A stretch of DNA of 64,000 bases from Strigamia acuminata. Taxonomy: Eukaryota; Arthropoda; Chilopoda; Geophilomorpha; Linotaeniidae. Position numbers and translations under genes: made by a program. Of this stretch, positions 7,927 to 19,018 are shown piece after piece. The notes beneath the pieces are model-generated. The model did not search any database. It saw nothing but the letters and a program-made list of their open reading frames with translations, and had not been told where the DNA came from. Location of the stretch: positions 7,750,001 through 7,814,000 of the forward strand of contig OX442323.1 of NCBI GenBank assembly GCA_949358305.1, in the 5' to 3' direction. Position 1 is the stretch's first letter; the number at the start of each line of letters is the position of its first letter.

Positions 7927-10253
7927 GGAACCGGTGGGGTTTCAGTAATTGGTGCCGTAGTAGCGTTCTTCGGGTCTAAGAATTTACTAAATAAATCCGA
8001 CACTGTCTTACTTATCGTTGTTTGCATACTGTTATTCATATCAGTTTTTAACTCTTCCATTTTTTGATCAATAGCTTCGGCAGTTACCCAATTTTGGCGT
8101 GGTCGCTTAAATTCGTTCGGCTGCTGATTAGCGCCATTGTTATTGGAATTATTATTTCCAGGGAAATTATTGCTAAATTTTCGCTTTGGAAGCAGAGGAC
8201 ATTCTCTTTTGAAATGACCTGGTTGTTTACAATGAAAACATTTCCCTGTCTGATTTTCCGACATGGCACATAATAAATTATCCATTGATACATTATTCTC
8301 TGTCAACTCATTGACTTCCATTATTTCTTCTTCCGGCTCTATTTCCATCATTTGAGTGGATCGAGCCGAAGGTCTCATATTTTTGGTATCTTTAGAATAC
8401 TTCTGGTTGTTAGATACCACTTTATCAATTTCCTTGGAATTCTCTGTACGGATTCTTTGGGGTTCAAAGAGTGCTCTATTCGTTCGTACGAATTGAAAGA
8501 TTTTGTCTACTGACTCGCTCCTGTACAGATTTCGATCGATTAATCTATTGTAACTCGTCCAATTCAGGTTGTCGAAAAGTGTGGCAACATTTCCTCTTTC
8601 GGAATACGATCCTTGGGCTTTAGTGAATCTGACTAGAAATTCATATAAAGGTTCATCGTCTCCTTGGATTACTTTTCGTAAATTTCGGAGTCGAGTAGTT
8701 GGAATCATGTCGAATTCTTCACGAAATAATTCTACGAAGGTTTCCCAGTTGGTAAACTTGGTTTTATTCTCGTCATACCATTGTTGGGCTAATCCGGACA
8801 AATAGGTGGGAATACCTTGATTAACCATTTCGTCCAGAGTTAATCCCTTTGAAATAGCTACAGTTTTAGCTACTGATAAAAATTTATCTATATCCTCCTG
8901 TTTTCCATCGAAAACTGGAAGGTCTTGTCCTTTGAAAAAGACTTTACTGGGTCCTGGATTATTAGATCGTTGCGGCCCAGTTGTTTGTTGAGTTTGAACG
9001 AATGTATCTATTCGACTATCCAATTGTTTTTGGAATTGGGCGGCCATATTTTGTTGCATTTTCAAAATATAGTCAAATGAAATATTAGTTCCGTCAGAGG
9101 GAAGTCTAGTTTCTGTAGAACTTTCTGCCGAGAAATGTGAGCTTGGAATGTCATCGGTAGATGCACGTGACGGATTTGTCTGGTCTCGGGGTTCACTACC
9201 ATGGCTAGCCCGAGTGGACGCCGCGAGATTTAGCCGGATGCTTTCCTGTAAGGTTTTCTCCCGCTTGCGTTGATTGTCTTCAATTCTGTTCACTTCCGCC
9301 CACTTCTTATTGTATTGATCTTGTTGCTTTTGGAACTTTTCATCGTGTTCCTGTCGCCATTGAGCCCGTAATTGATCAATTAGAATTTTATCGTTTTTGT
9401 CTATCGACTTACGAACTTCGTTTTGATTGACAACTTCTCCTTCAAGTTTATCTTGGCGAATCTTTTCGTCGTTAATCTGTTTTTGATTAATTGCTTCCAG
9501 CCTAATTCGTTCCTTTTCCACTTCGTCTAATCTCAATTGTTCTTGTCGAGTTTGAGGTAAGACTGGAGATGGTAGTGGAGATAATTTCCGTCGAATGGCG
9601 GATTTATTGCCTCGCCCTCTAGGGGTTTGTTTGGCAAAATGTCTCGTCCCATTCTCCGTATAAATATGTGGATTGGGTTGCTTTTTAGCATTTTCAGGTT
9701 GAAAAGTTGAAAAATTGGATCCTCCTACCTCCGAAATACTTGGAGTATTGTGGTAACTGGCGTTGCGGGAGTGAGGAGTTCTATTTCCTAAACTGGACTG
9801 ATCAAGCGATTCCTTGCTTGATGTTCGAAATAATTCTCGAATATCTTGGTTACGAACCGACGGAGTTTTAATTCTTGCTTGATCTCCCAACTTACGTTGT
9901 GGAGTTTTAGATCGTGATCTGTTTTCTTCAGACAGATCTCTTGGCGACGGGATTGGGTCCTTTCCAGAATTATGGTTCGCCGAACTCTCCTTCGAAAGTT
10001 CTGCTCGTTTTTCTGGAGTTGGATTAATACGTATGTTACGTAACGCCCGCTTCGTCACAAATTCAGAAGCTTCGATTATGGTTTTGAACTGAGTTCTATC
10101 TAGTTCGTAATGCGTACAAAACTGTGTGAGTTCATCGGGAATCATTTCCGTTTGGTCACAAAGTTTTACATAACTTGAATCCAAGCTAACTATTTCTTCT
10201 ACGGCCTTTTCTTCAGCCACTTTTTCTTCGTTAGGAAGATTGTTTGGATCCAT
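7917..10253 (-). CDS. Gag polyprotein of gypsy copy A
   Basis: This is the structural protein of the retrotransposon particle, 778 residues from a clear ATG at 10253. The N-terminal half is Ser/Pro-rich with a long charged, Gln/Glu/Lys-rich stretch (about 230-330) that is a likely coiled coil. A Ty3-type capsid region follows (about 440-590; LPVFDGK, then LSGLAQQWYDEN and FREEFDMIP). One CCHC zinc knuckle (CFHCKQPGHFKREC) lies at 672-685, with an Asn-rich, basic segment after it that should bind RNA. It ends in a TAG just after the slippery heptamer. At 778 residues it is long for a Ty3/gypsy gag because of the N-terminal extension. Confidence 0.94.
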   Translation of the reverse strand: MDPNNLPNEEKVAEEKAVEEIVSLDSSYVKLCDQTEMIPDELTQFCTHYELDRTQFKTIIEASEFVTKRALRNIRINPTPEKRAELSKESSANHNSGKDPIPSPRDLSEENRSRSKTPQRKLGDQARIKTPSVRNQDIRELFRTSSKESLDQSSLGNRTPHSRNASYHNTPSISEVGGSNFSTFQPENAKKQPNPHIYTENGTRHFAKQTPRGRGNKSAIRRKLSPLPSPVLPQTRQEQLRLDEVEKERIRLEAINQKQINDEKIRQDKLEGEVVNQNEVRKSIDKNDKILIDQLRAQWRQEHDEKFQKQQDQYNKKWAEVNRIEDNQRKREKTLQESIRLNLAASTRASHGSEPRDQTNPSRASTDDIPSSHFSAESSTETRLPSDGTNISFDYILKMQQNMAAQFQKQLDSRIDTFVQTQQTTGPQRSNNPGPSKVFFKGQDLPVFDGKQEDIDKFLSVAKTVAISKGLTLDEMVNQGIPTYLSGLAQQWYDENKTKFTNWETFVELFREEFDMIPTTRLRNLRKVIQGDDEPLYEFLVRFTKAQGSYSERGNVATLFDNLNWTSYNRLIDRNLYRSESVDKIFQFVRTNRALFEPQRIRTENSKEIDKVVSNNQKYSKDTKNMRPSARSTQMMEIEPEEEIMEVNELTENNVSMDNLLCAMSENQTGKCFHCKQPGHFKRECPLLPKRKFSNNFPGNNNSNNNGANQQPNEFKRPRQNWVTAEAIDQKMEELKTDMNNSMQTTISKTVSDLFSKFLDPKNATTAPITETPPVPKN

Positions 10254-10967
10254 TTTATAAAAATATAATTGAATCGGTCTTTTTTACTATTTTAGCGGTG
10301 GAAAACTTCGAATCGTAACTAGAATCGGATGGCGCAGTCAGGATGGTTACTGAAACACGTCTGCTGGTCTGGTCTGGAAGCGAATGATCTCAATCTGATC
10401 TGGCTCTCCTTTAATAGCAAGGGGCTGGGGATCCTTAGATCACCTAGTTCCTGATTGGCTGGTTCGTTATCAAATGATTGTATAACGAACGTATCATTTT
10501 CGTCATCAGTTCTCTACTAAGTCCGTTCTTTTCGACTTTTAGTCTTTACCGATAAAATAAAATTCCTTCGAGAGATTATTTGTAAATATTTTCCCAAATT
10601 TGTATGAAAATAAAATAGATTCATTTCAACTCTTGTAAATTGTTTCCAATTATTGTAACTTTTCTTAAAGACTGGACTTACTTCGAAATTCCATTTTCTG
10701 CAAGGTTTTTCTTTTTCTTGCGATTTGTAAAACATGTTTAGACTTGTTTTTTTACTTTTATCTTTTCAAGAATAAAGCAAATATCTAAATATACTTCTTC
10801 TACGAATTCTTGTTATTTCCAATTCTCCGAATTTTGAAAAACTTCGATTAAAACTTATCTCAACATCATGTGATAGATCTTAACAGTAATTTGTTGCAAT
10901 TCTTTCGTGTAGAATTTGAATTATTCATTTTCCTCGAGAAAATTCACTTTTTTAATTCTATCGAGTT
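10254..10967. other. 5' leader of gypsy copy A, unique part
   Basis: AT-rich untranslated leader between gag and the tandem repeats. I see no gene. A packaging or dimerisation signal would be expected here by position only. Confidence 0.5.
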
Positions 10968-11473
10968 AATTGCAAATCCTAATCTTCAGTGGAACTTTCA
11001 CATGTGAGATTAGTTGGTAGTCTTCGAGATCCCTTAAATTTTCGAGCGAAAATAATGAAGGAAAATCCACTACGTAATTCTATTTCATCAGTTTACTTTC
11101 TTCGTACGGAGATATAAACTGAAAATCTAATTGTCTGTTCTTTAACTAATTTTTTAGTTAAAATATTTATCTCCAATATTCACTGTTGCAATTCAAACGA
11201 ATTTAATTGCAACCTAATCTCGGTGGGACCTCCACGTGTGAGATTAGGTGGTAGTCTTTGAAATCCCTAAAATCTTCAAACGAAAATAATGAAGGAAAAT
11301 CTACTACGTATTTCTATTTCATCAGTTTAACTTCTTCACATGGAAATATAAACTGAAAATTTAATCTGTCTATTTTTAACTTAAATCTTTTAGTTAAATA
11401 TTTATCTCCAATATTCACTGTTGCAATTCAATCGAATTTAATTGCAACCTAATCTCGGTGGGACCTCCACGTG
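10968..11473 (-). repeat. tandem leader repeats (about 235 bp) that include copies of the primer-binding site
   Basis: Two consecutive units of about 235 bp and the start of a third lie between the leader and the 5' LTR. The middle copy repeats the 18-base primer-binding sequence perfectly at 11217-11234. The outer copy near 10978 is degraded (TCTTCAGTGGAACTTTCA in place of ATCTCGGTGGGACCTCCA). The repeats share GTGAGATTAG and the following 150-200 bases with point differences. Confidence 0.8.
11452..11469 (-). promoter_or_regulatory. tRNA-Gln primer-binding site of gypsy copy A
   Basis: The plus strand reads ATCTCGGTGGGACCTCCA, which is the 3' end of animal tRNA-Gln plus CCA (known tRNA sequence). 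The minus strand therefore pairs with that tRNA. It lies 4 bases from the LTR's TGACGGT, or 2 bases if the LTR begins at TGTGACGG. Confidence 0.85.
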
Positions 11474-13226
11474 TGACGGTGACGACCACAACTCCCATTT
11501 AACAATGGTACCGGGAAGAGATCGCGATAAATAACAGTGAATACAATACGAGATAAATACAAGACAATTTATTGTTGGCAAACAATATGCAGTGAGCTAA
11601 ATTATACATAAGACTAATGCCAACATTTGGCAAGTTAACTGACTATTAAACTATACAAAGCATAGGCCAATTGGTCCTAAAATAATATCATTACGTGTCT
11701 GGGATAAGGGAGCGGTTTCCCCATCGCTCGACCTGGTTTACAGATGTCATCTAAGCCGGATGGCTGTGTCCTGGAGTCCGATATGGCTTCGCTGGTTTCC
11801 TTGGTTCGCTGTGTAAATTATCGCACGTCGATAAATCGAATGATCTGAGCATTGCGGTTGACTTTGTCTGCACCGCCACAACTTTGGGAGGATATTGGTG
11901 TAAGTAAATGTATTCATTTTACTTATCAATATTCCGCTTATGAATTATATTTAATTCATATCGTTGTGAATTCTTATTTAGATATTTTTGTGGATAAGTT
12001 GTCATCAACTTATCAGTTACATTTGCGTCTTTGATGTAATCGTGATCGTAATTAAGTCTTCTGACTTGGTTAATCAACTTGTCGCCAAGTTAATATTTAG
12101 CTGTTATAAATAAAATGAAGATTAGGCTTCCCGTCGCAACACACAATTGCCGTCGAAAGAAAATATACGCCTTGCAATGCAGAACGGTATCAAGCGTCCC
12201 CTGCGTCGCGACACGGTCGTTCGTCTGGCGATTGACGGTATCACGTACACAGGAGTCGATAGCTCGCGGCTCCGCACAGCAGTATAATCTCTCGCGGTAC
12301 TAATAATAAACCGACTACTTTGGCATCGAATACCATGAGAATCAGCTTGCCAAACACTTGGTGCTACTCGTGGTTACTGTAAAACAGACTGCTTTGGCAC
12401 CATCCGGTGAAGGAACTAATTCTCAACAGCAACGATGCTACTTGCGGTAACGGAATACGTTCATACCGAGAAAGACCACATGGTCCTGTCCGGAGGATAC
12501 TGAATTGCACAACGGCGGGTTCTCCTTCGGCGTCGCAACCGTAAACTGTAACATTTATGCAACATAATGATCCCAGCACTTCGACTTCAATTGCCGGCGG
12601 TGGCATGATTCTGTAGAATCATGCAACGGTTCTTTGTGAATAAATCAACAAAGAACCAAAAGGTTTTTTTTACGTGAACAACGAATCATATTTCTTAAGT
12701 AACAATACCAAACAGAAAATAATCAAACAGAGCTGCCGGATGGCCGGTTGTTTGGGTTTATATAACCTGACTGGATTAGAGATTAATCCAATCAACCAAT
12801 TGGAACATGGGTTCCACGAATCCCTCCAATCCCGTATCGCCGGAAGTGGATACGGAGGAGCAATATGCTAATTCACACCACAACCGGAACTGGATACCCA
12901 GGACCGGAAATGGATCCACCACTCACATCGATCGGTTGATCGATGGATTATCAAATCTCCATTTCTGCTGAACTAGAGATTCCCATCACTTAGTGTGAAC
13001 AATAATTATTAATATATATTTATATTAATCCTAATAAAGTGTCGTTTCATACAAATAAATATATTCTTATATTTATTTACCAGTTTTCTTAACTCGCAAT
13101 TCGAATTTACCGCTGAATTATAATCGCGCCATCTAGTGGCGACTCGGAGCATTGACAAATGCGGGTTTCGCCAAAAACACTTAAAATTCGGCCGTGTTAT
13201 TAATAAATAGCACTTATAAACCGTCA
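11474..13226 (-). repeat. 5' LTR of gypsy copy A (1753 bp)
   Basis: The LTR is bounded by TGACGGT and ACCGTCA and has the same length as the LTR at 17266-19018. The two differ only at isolated bases, for example C versus T at 12627 and A versus G near 12310. It should carry the element promoter and poly(A) signal for the minus strand. Short open frames inside it occur identically in the other LTR and have no recognisable product. Confidence 0.93.
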
Positions 13227-13277
13227 TATCTTCGAACGATGACGACGACTCCTTACCGGCCGCATAATACTTTAACA

Positions 13278-14093
13278 TCAATACCATTGACCCCATTTAA
13301 TTATTAAATTAGCCAGTTCATCTTTTTTCTTTACTAAATTTCGCCACTTAGTTGCCATTTGATTGTGTGTAAAGCGCTTTGGATTGAACCGTACATCAGC
13401 CTCAATTTTTATCCAACGGCCTTTCCCGTATACAACCACTCCTTGGTAAAATAAATCCACGTCTTCCTTACGCCACTCGGCGGGGCATGGTGGCTCCCGG
13501 CATGGTGGCTCCCGGCATGGTGGCTCCCGGCATGGTGGCTCCCGGCATGGTGGCTCCCGGCATGGTGGCTCCCGGCATGGTGGCTCCCGGCATGGTGGCT
13601 CCCGGCATGGTGGCTCCCGGCATGGTGGCTCCCGGCATGGTGGCTCCCGGCATGGTGGCTCCCGGCATGGTGGCTCCCGGCATGGTGGCTCCGTCTCTGG
13701 TTCCGTCTCGGTCTCCTCCGATTCCGTTTCGGTCTCCGTCTCGGTCTCCGTCTCCGGTTGCCACACAGATTCGTTAAATGGTTCACCCCCCCGAACAAGT
13801 TCGGGGTCCATCTCTCGTAATTGTTTTTCTAGAGTCTCCACCCGATTCCGCCACGCCCTGTAAAAATCAAATTTTTAATTTTTGTTATTTTTGTTATTTT
13901 TGTTATTTCCCTACATGTTTTCTTCAGCGTTTTTTTTTTTTTGGACCTCCAATTGATTCAGCAACAACCTGTGAAAATAAAATTTTTAATTTTTGTTATT
14001 TTTGTTATTTTTGTTATTTCCCTACTTATTTTGTTCTTCAATTTCTTGAACCTTTTTTCTCATTTCCGCCATTGACAGAAGCTTGTTTGGCAT
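13278..14093 (-). CDS. Host-like gene: coiled-coil, PPCRE-repeat, Myb/SANT (telobox-like) protein, three exons
   Basis: My gene model uses exons 14093-14026, 13968-13915 and 13857-13278, which join in frame to 233 residues and a stop. The upstream limit is uncertain, because the frame stays open before the ATG. Exons 1-2 and the start of exon 3 give a Lys/Glu/Leu-rich, probable coiled-coil segment. Exon 3 then has a Glu-Thr run, thirteen PPCRE repeats, and a C-terminal domain with tryptophans spaced as in Myb repeats ([25 protein letters not shown]). The last motif resembles the telobox of telomere-binding Myb proteins, so DNA binding is likely; telomere binding is only a possibility. The gypsy 5' LTR begins about 50 bp past the stop, so the 3' UTR is probably disrupted. 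Confidence 0.6.
13485..13691 (-). repeat. 15-bp minisatellite coding PPCRE
   Basis: Thirteen to fourteen copies of CATGGTGGCTCCCGG, nearly perfect. The length is a multiple of three, so the repeat number can change without breaking the Myb gene's frame. All other frames through it are also open, but only because the unit has no stop codon. Confidence 0.95.
13858..14025 (-). other. twin 57-nt introns of the Myb-domain gene
   Basis: Introns 14025-13969 and 13914-13858 both run from GTAGGGAAATAAC through repeated ACAAAAATA to a T-rich ACAG. They differ at only two bases. A duplicated intron flanking a 54-nt exon is best explained by a recent local duplication or by conversion. Confidence 0.65.
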
Positions 14094-14296
14094 TGTACAG
14101 CCGAATGCAGAAGGTGTACCTGCAATTACCATTAGACCACTTCATTGATTATACCAAAATACCAAAAAAACAAAAAAGAAAAAAAGAAAAAGGAAAAAAA
14201 AAAGGAAAAAAAGAAAACATCTGGTCAAACCCAAGCAGAAAAACAAGATCCCGATCGCCACTAAAGCGCTCCAGCAGCAAAAAACAAAAATACAGC

Positions 14297-14557
14297 AGAA
14301 CGCCGATTATCCGAACTAATTAGGACACAGGTTGTTCATAAAACCCATTTTTTTCATATAATCGCACATTCGGTTTATGTACAAATAGAAAATCGTTTAA
14401 AACAATAAGAAAACGTTCAAAATTGTTAGAAAACGTTAAAAATCGATATAAAATCGTTTGAAAACGTTCAAAATCGATACAATCCCATTTAAATACGTTC
14501 AAAATCGATTAAAAATCGGGTGGTTTGTTTACCCACCATTCGGATAATCGGCGTTCT
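14297..14557. mobile_element. 261-bp MITE with 19-bp terminal inverted repeats
   Basis: AGAACGCCGATTATCCGAA at 14297-14315 is repeated as its exact reverse complement at 14539-14557. The interior is A/T-rich with repeated AAAACGTTCAAAATCGAT motifs and no coding capacity. I do not see a convincing target-site duplication, so the superfamily is not assigned. Confidence 0.7.
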
Positions 14558-15250
14558 CCTTTCCTTGTAATCTCGAAAACATCAAAATGCAGCGGAAGTG
14601 GAAGTTGCAAATCCGCCATTTCCCTCGCTTAAAGTGGGAAGTGTGTTTTGCTCATTAGTGTTTATCTTTTAATTGGTTTCGGGTGTAAATGCGCGACTCA
14701 CGGGTTTTCCCTTCCCTTTTCCCGCCAATTTGCCGTGGAATCTGGGCAGCCCGTTCCGTCATCAAAGGGATGCCGAGGTCCCGTTCGGCTGGCAAGGGCC
14801 GTGACTCATGTAAGGACTGTGGGGCACGCGCCACGTCTGGCTTAATCAAGTATTGATGAGTTGACAACGCCAGATGCTTACTAGGAAATCTCCCGGGATC
14901 GGGAATCACCCGACTAACGCGTGCGCTGTCAACAACAGTAGCCGGAAAATGACCAATTGAGTGCATTTGCTTTTTAAATTTGAGCGAAATGGGTGCGCGG
15001 CCCTTTAATTAGCTCATTTAAACACGAAATTGGTGAATGCGTGGTTAACAAGGGCTGCGTTTTGTTTTCTTTTGTTTGCTGTGAAGCGCCCTAACTAAGT
15101 GTGCGCTTTCTGTTCTTTTCGACATTTAATGGGAATAAAACCCAATTGCACAACTTCGAGATTTGGTGCGATTTCGCATTGTTTGGGGTGGATTTTTACG
15201 ATTTACTCAAGATTTAACATCAAATTGGGCTAATTTATTTGATTTTATCG
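14558..15250. other. unassigned spacer DNA
   Basis: A mixed-composition stretch with a 103-codon open frame on the minus strand (14966-14655) that has no recognisable domain. I see no RNA gene or transposon end. It is probably host DNA. Confidence 0.4.
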
Positions 15251-15990
15251 CGATTTCACACCAAATTTGTACATTTTTCCTGATTTTACCGCTATTTTAC
15301 ACCCAATTGGTACATTTTTCCTGATTTTACACCCAATTTGTACATTTTTCCTGACTTTATCGCGATTTTACACCCAATTTGTACATTTTCCTGATTTTAT
15401 CGCCATTTTACACCCAATTGGTACATTTTTCCCTGATTTTATCGCCATTTTACACCCAATTGGTACATTTTTCCCTGATTTTATCGCCATTTTACACCCA
15501 ATTGGTACATTTTTCCCTGATTTTTACACCCAATTTGTACATTTTCCTGATTTTATCGCCATTTTACACACAATTGGTACATTTTTCCCTGATTTTATCG
15601 CCATTTTACACCCAGTTGGTACATTTTTCCCTGATTTTTACACCCAATTTGTACATTTTCCTGATTTTATCGCCATTTTACACCCAGTTGGTACATTTTT
15701 CCCCGATTTTTACACCCAATTTGTACATTTTCCTGATTTTATCGCCATTTTACACCCAATTGGTACATTTTTCCTGATTTTTAAACCGAATTTGTACATT
15801 TTTCCTGTTTTTATCGCCATTTTACACCCAGTTGGTACATTTTTCCCTGATTTTTACACCCAATTTGTACATTTTCCTGATTTTATCGCCATTTTACACC
15901 CAATTGGTACATTTTTCCTGATTTTTAAACCGAATTTGTACATTTTTCCTGTTTTTATCGCCATTTTACACCCAGTTAGTACATTTTCCA
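15250..15990. repeat. minisatellite, units of about 35-43 bp
   Basis: Imperfect units built from TTTTATCGCCATTTTACACC, CAATTGGTACATTTTTCC and CTGA, with about 18 copies and shorter variants lacking the ATCGCC part. Long open frames across it follow from the repeat and are not taken as genes. Confidence 0.9.
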
Positions 15991-17263
15991 GCCTTTGTAG
16001 TGATTTCACGAGATATTAAATCACTTTTTTATATTTAAAGTGATTCTAACGACTCGTTTTGCGTTAATTTCTTTCCTCCAATCTCGCACCATTTGTCAAC
16101 TTACGCAGGTGATTTGACAAATTTCATTCCTATCTAATCCAGAGGTCAACGCGTGTAAAGGTTCGACATGGAGCCCCAAACAATTGCTGACTCCAAAACT
16201 TGACAAAATCTCCACAAAATCTCCACAAACCATCCCAAAATATCAAAAAAAAAATCCATAAAACAAAAAAACACAAAACAACCTACTTTCCTTTATCTTC
16301 TTTTTTCCTAGCGTTTGCTCAGTTGGCTTCATTCACCACTATCACCAGGTTGGAATTAGCAAAACTGTAAAAATAGACACGAAAAAACCATTAAATCCAA
16401 CCACCGACCAAAAATAAACACAAATTTAATACCAAACATAAAAACAAACAAAAATCAATTCCGAATCCGAACACCAGGGGGTCTAAAATCAATAAATAAA
16501 GCCAATCTTCAACGCAATGTTTTTTAAAAAAAAAAATCCAAAAAAAAAAAGAACTAGGTGCAGTCACCAGTTTGAGACAAGGGAGTCCAAATTATATGAA
16601 GAAAGAAAAAGGGAATAAACCAAGGGCACTCACTTCCTTTCTTGTACCCCAACAATGCACAAGCCCAGTCCAGATTCGACTGGTTTTGGGTTTTCACCCA
16701 TAAGAGGTGAAGCTAGAAACAGGAAAGGCATTTCAAGGGCTTTCTGGTCACATTTTCTCCCCCCAACACCCATAATTCCTGTCTGCAAATTAATTAATTA
16801 ATTACGCTTGCGCATTGCATTTATTTCCCCGGATGTGGACACTTTCCTAAATAGAAGACAATAAAAATCATCACAAACGTGTCAGTTAGGCACATGAAAC
16901 TCGCCGTTACCAAAAACTTGACTAACAAATAAGGGGAGCATTCCAAAATCAATTACAACAATAGCAAATTCAAATTTTAATTAACTTTTTTTGTGCCAAA
17001 TATAAAAATTGCCATTTCGTCTCTTAAAGACGCAAGAGGCAGATCCAGAAAACGGACAAGGGGGAGGCTATTTTGGCTCAAATTTTCACAAACAAACATC
17101 GAATGTTTTCGGCAAAAAAATTATTATTTTTCGTCTAAAAATCATTTTTTTTTCATCTCAATCATATTTTTGGGCCTAAATCTGTATTTTTTGGTACAAA
17201 AATGAAAATTTAGTAAAATAAACGAGGAAATGAACACGCACACACGAGTATCTTGGTTATCTT
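15991..17263. other. AT-rich spacer with possible host exons
   Basis: Mostly A-rich low-complexity DNA. On the minus strand one ATG at 16701 opens a short frame to a GTGAGT donor at 16633. A T-rich ACAG acceptor at 16367-16365 rejoins an open frame that ends in TGA about 45 bases later. These could be exons of a small or disrupted host gene, but they are too short to trust. Confidence 0.25.
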
Positions 17264-17265
17264 TG

Positions 17266-19018
17266 TGACGGTGACGACCACAACTCCCATTTAACAATGG
17301 TACCGGGAAGAGATCGCGATAAATAACAGTGAATACAATACGAGATAAATACAAGACAATTTATTGTTGGCAAACAATATGCAGTGAGCTAAATTATACA
17401 TAAGACTAATGCCAACATTTGGCAAGTTAACTGACTATTAAACTATACAAAGCATAGGCCAATTGGTCCTAAAATAATATCATTACGTGTCTGGGATAAG
17501 GGAGCGGTTTCCCCATCGCTCGACCTGGTTTACAGATGTCATCTAAGCCGGATGGCTGTGTCCTGGAGTCCGATATGGCTTCGCTGGTTTCCTTGGTTCG
17601 CTGTGTAAATTATCGCACGTCGATAAATCGAATGATCTGAGCATTGCGGTTGACTTTGTCTGCACCGCCACAACTTTGGGAGGATATTGGTGTAAGTAAA
17701 TGTATTCATTTTACTTATCAATATTCCGCTTATGAATTATATTTAATTCATATCGTTGTGAATTCTTATTTAGATATTTTTGTGGATAAGTTGTCATCAA
17801 CTTATCAGTTACATTTGCGTCTTTGATGTAATCGTGATCGTAATTAAGTCTTCTGACTTGGTTAATCAACTTGTCGCCAAGTTAATATTTAGCTGTTATA
17901 AATAAAATGAAGATTAGGCTTCCCGTCGCAACACACAATTGCCGTCGAAAGAAAATATACGCCTTGCAATGCAGAACGGTATCAAGCGTCCCCTGCGTCG
18001 CGACACGGTCGTTCGTCTGGCGATTGACGGTATCACGTACACAGGAGTCGATAGCTCGCGGCTCCGCACAGCAGTATAATCTCTCGCGGTACTAATAATA
18101 GACCGACTACTTTGGCATCGAATACCATGAGAATCAGCTTGCCAAACACTTGGTGCTACTCGTGGTTACTGTAAAACAGACTGCTTTGGCACCATCCGGT
18201 GAAGGAACTAATTCTCAACAGCAACGATGCTACTTGCGGTAACGGAATACGTTCATACCGAGAAAGACCACATGGTCCTGTCCGGAGGATACTGAATTGC
18301 ACAACGGCGGGTTCTCCTTCGGCGTCGCAACCGTAAACTGTAACATTTATGCAACATAATGATCCCAGCACTTCGACTTCAATTGCCGGCGGTGGCATGA
18401 TTCTGTAGAATCATGCAATGGTTCTTTGTGAATAAATCAACAAAGAACCAAAAGGTTTTTTTTACGTGAACAACGAATCATATTTCTTAAGTAACAATAC
18501 CAAACAGAAAATAATCAAACAGAGCTGCCGGATGGCCGGTTGTTTGGGTTTATATAACCTGACTGGATTAGAGATTAATCCAATCAACCAATTGGAACAT
18601 GGGTTCCACGAATCCCTCCAATCCCGTATCGCCGGAAGTGGATACGGAGGAGCAATATGCTAATTCACACCACAACCGGAACTGGATACCCAGGACCGGA
18701 AATGGATCCACCACTCACATCGATCGGTTGATCGATGGATTATCAAATCTCCATTTCTGCTGAACTAGAGATTCCCATCACTTAGTGTGAACAATAATTA
18801 TTAATATATATTTATATTAATCCTAATAAAGTGTCGTTTCATACAAATAAATATATTCTTATATTTATTTACCAGTTTTCTTAACTCGCAATTCGAATTT
18901 ACCGCTGAATTATAATCGCGCCATCTAGTGGCGACTCGGAGCATTGACAAATGCGGGTTTCGCCAAAAACACTTAAAATTCGGCCGTGTTATTAATAAAT
19001 AGCACTTATAAACCGTCA
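17266..19018 (-). repeat. 3' LTR of gypsy copy B (1753 bp)
   Basis: It has the same ends and length as the LTR at 11474-13226. Its inner side continues into the polypurine tract and 3' UTR seen at 630 onwards in copy A, which fixes it as the 3' LTR of an element extending to the right. Confidence 0.93.

Larger units (their letters stand above)
1..13226 (-). mobile_element. Ty3/gypsy-type LTR retrotransposon, copy A (left LTR cut by window start)
   Basis: All element genes read on the minus strand. From right to left: 5' LTR, tRNA-Gln primer-binding site, leader, gag, protease-RT-RNase H, integrase, an extra ORF, polypurine tract and 3' LTR. The pol order PR-RT-RH-INT defines Ty3/gypsy (Metaviridae-like) elements. 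All four reading frames are long and undamaged, so the copy may be able to move. A second copy (17266 to window end) shows the same ORF layout and the same predicted proteins wherever it is not interrupted. The element is about 14 kb if the left LTR is full length, which is large for the family because of long LTRs (1753 bp) and the extra ORF. Confidence 0.95.

Noticed and set aside
12364-12606. 80-codon minus-strand frame in the gypsy LTR, also at 18156-18398
   Set aside because: Present only because the LTR is repeated; no recognisable domain and no coding signal.
13487-13777. Plus-strand MVAPG-repeat frame and two further minus-strand frames in the PPCRE region
   Set aside because: They are other readings of the same 15-bp repeat; only the frame joined to the Myb domain by splice sites has support.
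15267-16019. 250-codon plus-strand frame with FPDFIAILHPIGTF-type repeats
   Set aside because: It lies wholly in a minisatellite with imperfect units and has no flanking gene signals.
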